Shown in pieces: positions 60,319-64,000 of a DNA stretch of 64,000 bases (its first letter is position 1; every line of letters begins with the position of its first letter). The stretch is from UBA7672 sp963738625 (GTDB taxonomy: Bacteria > Pseudomonadota > Alphaproteobacteria > Caulobacterales > Hyphomonadaceae): contig CAVTXH010000017.1 of NCBI GenBank assembly GCA_963738625.1, positions 62,001 through 126,000 of the forward strand, in the 5' to 3' direction. Both the position numbers and the translations under genes were made by a program. The notes beneath the pieces are model-generated. The model saw only the letters and a list, made by a program, of their open reading frames with translations. It was not told the DNA's origin and searched no databases.

Positions 60319-60804
60319 ATGAATCCCCAATCCGACTGGGTGGCCTGGTCGCAATTCGCCCGTGATTCCGCGGCGGCTTTCACATTCTTCGTCGCGCTCG
60401 CGGCGGGCCTGTTCGGCTTGTTCCGTTATCTGCGCTCGGAACGGCTGCGCCAGACGGAACAGGTGCGCGAACTCTACCGCATGTTCTTCGACAATCAGCG
60501 CTACCGCCGCATCCGCTTCGTGCTGGCCAATCCCGAAGCGCCGGAGTTCGCGCAATTGATGGACGAGCTTGCTACGCCAGGCATGCCGAAGGAGCTGGAG
60601 AGCGAGCTGATCGACCTGCTCAACTTCTTCGAGTTCGTCACCGGCCTCACGCGCCGCGGCCTCGTCGCCCGTCAGGATGTCGATTGGATGTTCGCCAACT
60701 TCATCGAGCGGGTTGTCGGCGTTGATTTCGTGCGCGCCTACATCCTGCGGCTCGATTTCGACGAGCTGCACACGATCTGCCGCCGCGTCGAAAAGCGGAA
60801 GTGA
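60319..60804 (+). CDS. Single-TM protein, DUF4760-like
   Basis: 161 residues. One N-terminal membrane helix (DSAAAFTFFVALAAGLFGLF) is followed by a helical cytoplasmic domain with VRELYRMFFDNQRYRRIRFV and LIDLLNFFEFVTGLTRRGLV, which resembles DUF4760-type proteins. Function unknown. It probably shares a transcript with protein B. Confidence 0.7.
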   Translation: MNPQSDWVAWSQFARDSAAAFTFFVALAAGLFGLFRYLRSERLRQTEQVRELYRMFFDNQRYRRIRFVLANPEAPEFAQLMDELATPGMPKELESELIDLLNFFEFVTGLTRRGLVARQDVDWMFANFIERVVGVDFVRAYILRLDFDELHTICRRVEKRK

Positions 60805-60909
60805 CCGCGCTGCCGTTGTTCGCCGCGCCAACCTTTCCAAAAATAAACAATCCCCCAGCCTGAAAGCTGGGACTCATACTGGCCCGTCACCCATGGACGA
60901 GGCTGGGCG

Positions 60910-61653
60910 ATGACGAACGGGCAGGTTGCAGAAGCGGATTGGCGCTGGGACAGGCGCAGCGGCGCCTGGATACCCCCATCGGACGATAGGCGCTTTCCAC
61001 AGCGCGAGCCTCCGGAAAATCCGCGCGATGCGCTGCCCGAGCTGTGGGGCCTGGCCGCGCGTGTCTGGAACGAGATCTGCGTACTCTGGGGAGATTCGGC
61101 CTCGCTGATGCGGCGTCGATGCCTGTCCGGATTTGAGTATCGCCACTGCACCGACTGGCTGCGCAGCCTCGAAACCCTGGTTCGGCGCATCGTCATGATC
61201 GCGGCGCTGACGCTCGAGCTGAACCCGGTCGCGGCCGGGCCGTCACATGCGTGGGGCGAGCCGCGATTCCAGCGCACGTTGTGGCATGATCCGACGACGT
61301 GGAAGGTCTCGTTCCCCGTGCTGCGGCAGGCGCGCGAGCGCCGGGATGGCGAGCGGCGTCCGAAGAAGCCGCGTCGCGAGCATGACTTGCCATCGCGCGG
61401 CCTTGCCCGCCGGATCGAGGCCCTGCGCCGCGTGCTGAGCGGCGGGCAAGCCTGTGCGATGCGCCTTGCCCGGGCGCTGGCGCGAATAAAGAAGGCAAAT
61501 CGCACGCTGAATGCGCCGCGCGAGTTGCGCCTCAGGTCCTGGAGCATCCGCTGGGACAAACGCACCAGCGGCAGGCTCGCCGTGCGCGATGGCATGGACA
61601 TCGCGCAAGCCCTGGCCCAGCGCGCGATCGATGTGTGGCATGAACCCGGATAG
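60910..61653 (+). CDS. Hypothetical protein
   Basis: 247 residues, Arg/Trp-rich, no signal peptide. A moderately hydrophobic helix (IVMIAALTLELNPVAAGP) sits near residue 100, followed by a basic linker and a helical C-terminal third (LARRIEALRRVLSGGQACAM). Not recognised. It overlaps the start of the next small gene by 14 bp and belongs to the run leading into recR. Confidence 0.65.
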   Translation: MTNGQVAEADWRWDRRSGAWIPPSDDRRFPQREPPENPRDALPELWGLAARVWNEICVLWGDSASLMRRRCLSGFEYRHCTDWLRSLETLVRRIVMIAALTLELNPVAAGPSHAWGEPRFQRTLWHDPTTWKVSFPVLRQARERRDGERRPKKPRREHDLPSRGLARRIEALRRVLSGGQACAMRLARALARIKKANRTLNAPRELRLRSWSIRWDKRTSGRLAVRDGMDIAQALAQRAIDVWHEPG

Positions 61654-61861
61654 CCATTACCCGAACGCCGGCGCCGCGCCCCGCAGCGTTCACCTGCGGG
61701 AGCGCGGACGCATGCCCGGAATAGCCCGCGAACGCGCGGCGGCTGAGCTTTTTGATGGCCCGCAGGTCACAGCCCACGCCTATCGCCATGCCGGCAGCCT
61801 GGCGGGAGTTTCGCAGATCGCCGCGGGAGACTATCTCGATTGGGTGAGGAGCCGCTTATGA
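61640..61861 (+). CDS. Small protein coupled to recR
   Basis: 73 codons (MNPDSHYPNAGAAPRSVHLR...). Its TGA overlaps the recR ATG (ATGA), which suggests translational coupling and hence a real gene. The C-terminal half (AYRHAGSLAGVSQIAAGDYL) could be an amphipathic helix. Not recognised; recR is more often preceded by ybaB. Confidence 0.45.
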   Translation: MNPDSHYPNAGAAPRSVHLRERGRMPGIARERAAAELFDGPQVTAHAYRHAGSLAGVSQIAAGDYLDWVRSRL

Positions 61862-62457
61862 CCACTCGCTCGGCTGGTCCCGAAATCCTTCGTCTGATCG
61901 ACCTTCTGGCCAAGCTGCCGGGGCTGGGGCCCCGATCGGCCCGGCGCGCCGCTCTGCACCTGCTCAAGAAGCCTGATCAGCTCCTCAATCCCCTTGCCGC
62001 AGCGCTGGCGGATGCCGCCGAGAAGGTGGTCGCCTGCCAGGTGTGCGGAAACTTCGACACCGTGAACCCATGTTCCGTCTGCTCTGCTCCCGGCCGCGAT
62101 GCGTCGGTCATCTGCGCGGTGGAGGAGGTCGGGGACCTGTGGGCGATGGAGCGTTCGGGCGTCTTCCGGGGCCGATACCATGTCGTCGGAGGCACGCTTT
62201 CGGCGCTCGACGGGGTCGGGCCAGATCAGCTTAACATCTCCAGCCTGGTGGCGCGCGCGGCTGGCGGAGATGTTCGCGAAGTCATCCTCGCCCTGAATGC
62301 GACGGTGGACGGTCAGACCACGGTTCATTACATCACGGATCGTCTGGCGCATCTGCCGGTGAAGGTGACGCGCCTGGCCCACGGCGTGCCTGTAGGTGGG
62401 GAATTGGACCATCTAGACGATGGCACGATCGCCGCGGCAATGGCGTCGCGACGGTAA
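61858..62457 (+). CDS. recR: Recombination mediator RecR
   Basis: 199 residues. N-terminal helix-hairpin-helix (LIDLLAKLPGLGPRSARRAA), zinc finger CQVCGNFDTVNPCSVC and Toprim domain (ICAVEEVGDLWAMERSG, ALNATVDGQTT). RecR works with RecF/RecO to load RecA on gapped DNA. An upstream ATG at 61840 is possible, but the one at 61858 fits the family start. Confidence 0.95.
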   Translation: MTTRSAGPEILRLIDLLAKLPGLGPRSARRAALHLLKKPDQLLNPLAAALADAAEKVVACQVCGNFDTVNPCSVCSAPGRDASVICAVEEVGDLWAMERSGVFRGRYHVVGGTLSALDGVGPDQLNISSLVARAAGGDVREVILALNATVDGQTTVHYITDRLAHLPVKVTRLAHGVPVGGELDHLDDGTIAAAMASRR

Positions 62458-62475
62458 GATGCGGATAGGCGTCCC

Positions 62476-62739
62476 ATGGTGAAACGCAGTGATGTCCCGG
62501 TTCTGTTGACGGTGGCCGCCATTGGCGTCGGCGTAGGCATTGGCATGTGGCTCATGCGGGACAAGATTCGCACCGCCGCCAAGTCCGCCGTGAAGGCTGT
62601 CGAGCCCACGGCCAGGCGCCTGGGGCGGAATCCGCTCGACGTGTTCTCGACCGACCTGCCCGACGATGCGTTCGAAGGCGTCGCCAACTACCCGCACATG
62701 CCGGACGGCTGGCGACCCAAGCGTGGCTTGCGGGACTGA
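62476..62739 (+). CDS. Small single-TM protein
   Basis: 87 residues with one N-terminal helix (VPVLLTVAAIGVGVGIGMWL), a basic amphipathic stretch and a Pro-rich tail (NYPHMPDGWRPKRGLRD). It begins 19 bp after recR in the same orientation. Family not recognised. Confidence 0.6.
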   Translation: MVKRSDVPVLLTVAAIGVGVGIGMWLMRDKIRTAAKSAVKAVEPTARRLGRNPLDVFSTDLPDDAFEGVANYPHMPDGWRPKRGLRD

Positions 62740-62816
62740 TCGCGGCGCCGGACTCGCCGCTGCTCCACCGAACGCCATTTTCCTGTATGCTCGGCGACAT
62801 CCAGGAGGAGGCGGCG

Positions 62817-62987
62817 ATGCCAAGAGGCCTATATCGGGACAGCGGCGGCTGGATCCAAGTCAGCTATGACGAGCGGTTCCAGATGGCAATGCACCGGACC
62901 GACTATGAGGATCACGGCTACAAGCCGAGGTTCGAGATGCTTCCCACCAAGCCAAAGTTCGAAAAGAAGAGCCATCCGAAGCACTGA
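62817..62987 (+). CDS. Small basic protein
   Basis: 56 codons from an ATG with AGGAGGAGG at ideal distance. MPRGLYRDSGGWIQVSYDER followed by Lys/Pro-rich sequence (KPRFEMLPTKPKFEKKSHPK). No domain recognised. The strong ribosome-binding site supports expression. Confidence 0.6.
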   Translation: MPRGLYRDSGGWIQVSYDERFQMAMHRTDYEDHGYKPRFEMLPTKPKFEKKSHPKH

Positions 62988-63110
62988 GAGTCTTTGGGAC
63001 GACTGCATCGCGCGCCTGTAGGCGCTGCCTATTCGCCCGCCAGCCAGAATCACGTGACCTTCCGGCGCCAATCGGTTGCCGGGAACAAATAAAGAACTTA
63101 TGGTCACGCC

Positions 63111-64000
63111 ATGACAATCGACAACCTCCACATCGTTTTGCTGATCATGGCCATCGGCGCGTCCGCCGCGGCGCTGTGGCTAGGCCTGAAAGGCAAGCCG
63201 GACACTGCTGGGCTTACCGCCGAACTGGCGCGGGAGCGCGAGGAGCGGGCGACGATGAAGGTCGAGCGCGACCAGCAGCGAGCGCGCGCCGAGACGGCTG
63301 AACGCAGGCTCGATGCGCAGAACGCGACCATGGCCGAGCGCGACGCCAGCATGATGCGCGAGCGCGAACAGCTCGCAAAGATGCAGGCCGAAAGTGAGGC
63401 GCGGTTCAAATCGCTGGCCGACGCTGCACTCCTCAAGTCGCAGCAGCAGTTCGTCCAGATCGCAGACGAAACGCTGAAGAAGCACCAAGCCGGGGCATCC
63501 GGCGAACTCGGCAAGATGCTGAAGCCGATCCAGGAGACGTTTGGCCAGTTCCGGGAGAAGGTCGAGGCGATCCAGAAAGTCAGCGCCGAGGACCGCGCCA
63601 AGCTGGAAGAGCAGATCAAGCTCGTCGGCAAGAGCGTCAACGAGACACGCGACGCAGCGAGCAAGCTGACCGGGGCGCTAACGGCGCCGCGCTCGGGCGG
63701 GCGCTGGGGCGAGGATACGCTGCGCAACGTGCTCGAGATGGCGGGGCTGTCGCCCTACGCCGATTTCACCGAGCAGACGTCGAATGATACCGACAAGGGC
63801 CGGCAGCGGCCGGACTGCATCATCCGAATGCCGGGCGGGCGCGAGCTGGTGATCGATTCCAAGCTGTCGCTTGAAGACTATCTGTCAGCCACCGACCAGA
63901 CCGACCCCGGATTGCGGCGCCAGAAAATGACGGCTCATGCGGCGCGGGTGCGCACGCACGTGCAGTCGCTGACGCGCAAGGAATACTGGAAGGACTTCTC
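63111..64000 (+). CDS. rmuC: DNA recombination protein RmuC (3' end cut off)
   Basis: 296 codons to the window edge from an ATG at 63111. An N-terminal membrane helix (IVLLIMAIGASAAALWLGL) is followed by a long coiled coil (about 30-190) and the start of the RmuC nuclease-like domain (GGRWGEDTLRNVLEMAGLS, DCIIRMPGGRELVIDSKLSL). RmuC limits inversions at short repeats. Full length is usually 400-500 residues. Confidence 0.93.
   Translation, partial: MTIDNLHIVLLIMAIGASAAALWLGLKGKPDTAGLTAELAREREERATMKVERDQQRARAETAERRLDAQNATMAERDASMMREREQLAKMQAESEARFKSLADAALLKSQQQFVQIADETLKKHQAGASGELGKMLKPIQETFGQFREKVEAIQKVSAEDRAKLEEQIKLVGKSVNETRDAASKLTGALTAPRSGGRWGEDTLRNVLEMAGLSPYADFTEQTSNDTDKGRQRPDCIIRMPGGRELVIDSKLSLEDYLSATDQTDPGLRRQKMTAHAARVRTHVQSLTRKEYWKDF

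Noticed and set aside
1..64000. CRISPR arrays, tRNA or rRNA genes, complete insertion sequences, prophage
   Set aside because: No regularly spaced repeats, tRNA-like cloverleaf ends, transposase motifs or phage genes were noticed in either strand.

Overview
The window reads as a GC-rich chromosome segment of an alphaproteobacterium, most probably of the order Caulobacterales (Hyphomonadaceae/Terricaulis-like). Pointers are gapR, fliX divergent from flgI, flbT-flaF next to flagellins, two perfect CtrA boxes (TTAA-N7-TTAA), a DksA with a reduced zinc finger, a CC0125/CC1285-type lipoprotein and many TonB-dependent receptors and lipoproteins. No tRNA, rRNA, CRISPR array or complete insertion sequence was seen. 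The genus is an inference.

Layout. 1-2.5 kb: a truncated TonB-dependent receptor and a repeat-filled gap. 2.6-6 kb: a probable 6S RNA in front of 5-formyl-THF cyclo-ligase, then a subtilase lipoprotein with three apparent frameshifts. 6-10 kb: a LytTR response regulator/7TM histidine kinase pair, with an array of four direct repeats in the divergent promoter shared with an alpha/beta-hydrolase. 10-17.4 kb: OpgH, a DPP-IV-like peptidase, an MFS transporter and an MltB-type transglycosylase. 17.6-22 kb: rpmJ, a TPR lipoprotein, gapR, a C13 caspase-like peptidase and a DJ-1/PfpI lipoprotein. 22-26 kb: the envelope/ribosome operon rsfS-rlmH-envC-ctpA with a strong terminator.

26-32.5 kb: an accessory island lies between rsfS and nadD, which are usually neighbours. 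It holds a TonB-receptor remnant, an HxlR regulator, a TonB receptor and an ECF42-type sigma module (YCII protein, sigma factor with C-terminal extension, SRPBCC protein, YCII-VOC fusion). Two identical candidate ECF promoters (TGTCGG-N17-CGTC) sit in front of its genes. 33-38.6 kb: lipoproteins, an unusual two-gene module (coiled-coil membrane protein plus vWA lipoprotein), a CoxE-like vWA protein and a frameshifted lipoprotein gene. 38.8-45 kb: an extended SDR, a CC0125-like lipoprotein, an amidase lipoprotein, a TIR-TM-SUMF1 fusion protein and a MoxR ATPase.

45.3-50.2 kb: flbT, flaF and three flagellins. The first two flagellins are a recent tandem duplication, and each has a sigma-54-like promoter followed by a hairpin close to the predicted transcript start. 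50-54 kb: MarC, a small protein flanked by repeats, a lipase-like hydrolase, and a Crp/Fnr regulator with a DUF2892 membrane protein and a palindromic operator. 54-58 kb: a two-TM protein of unknown function, the flgI-rod-binding-FlgN/FlbY operon, and divergent fliX under CtrA boxes. 58-64 kb: dksA, a pair of related small secreted proteins flanking a TRIC-type channel, unknown genes, recR with small neighbours and the start of rmuC.
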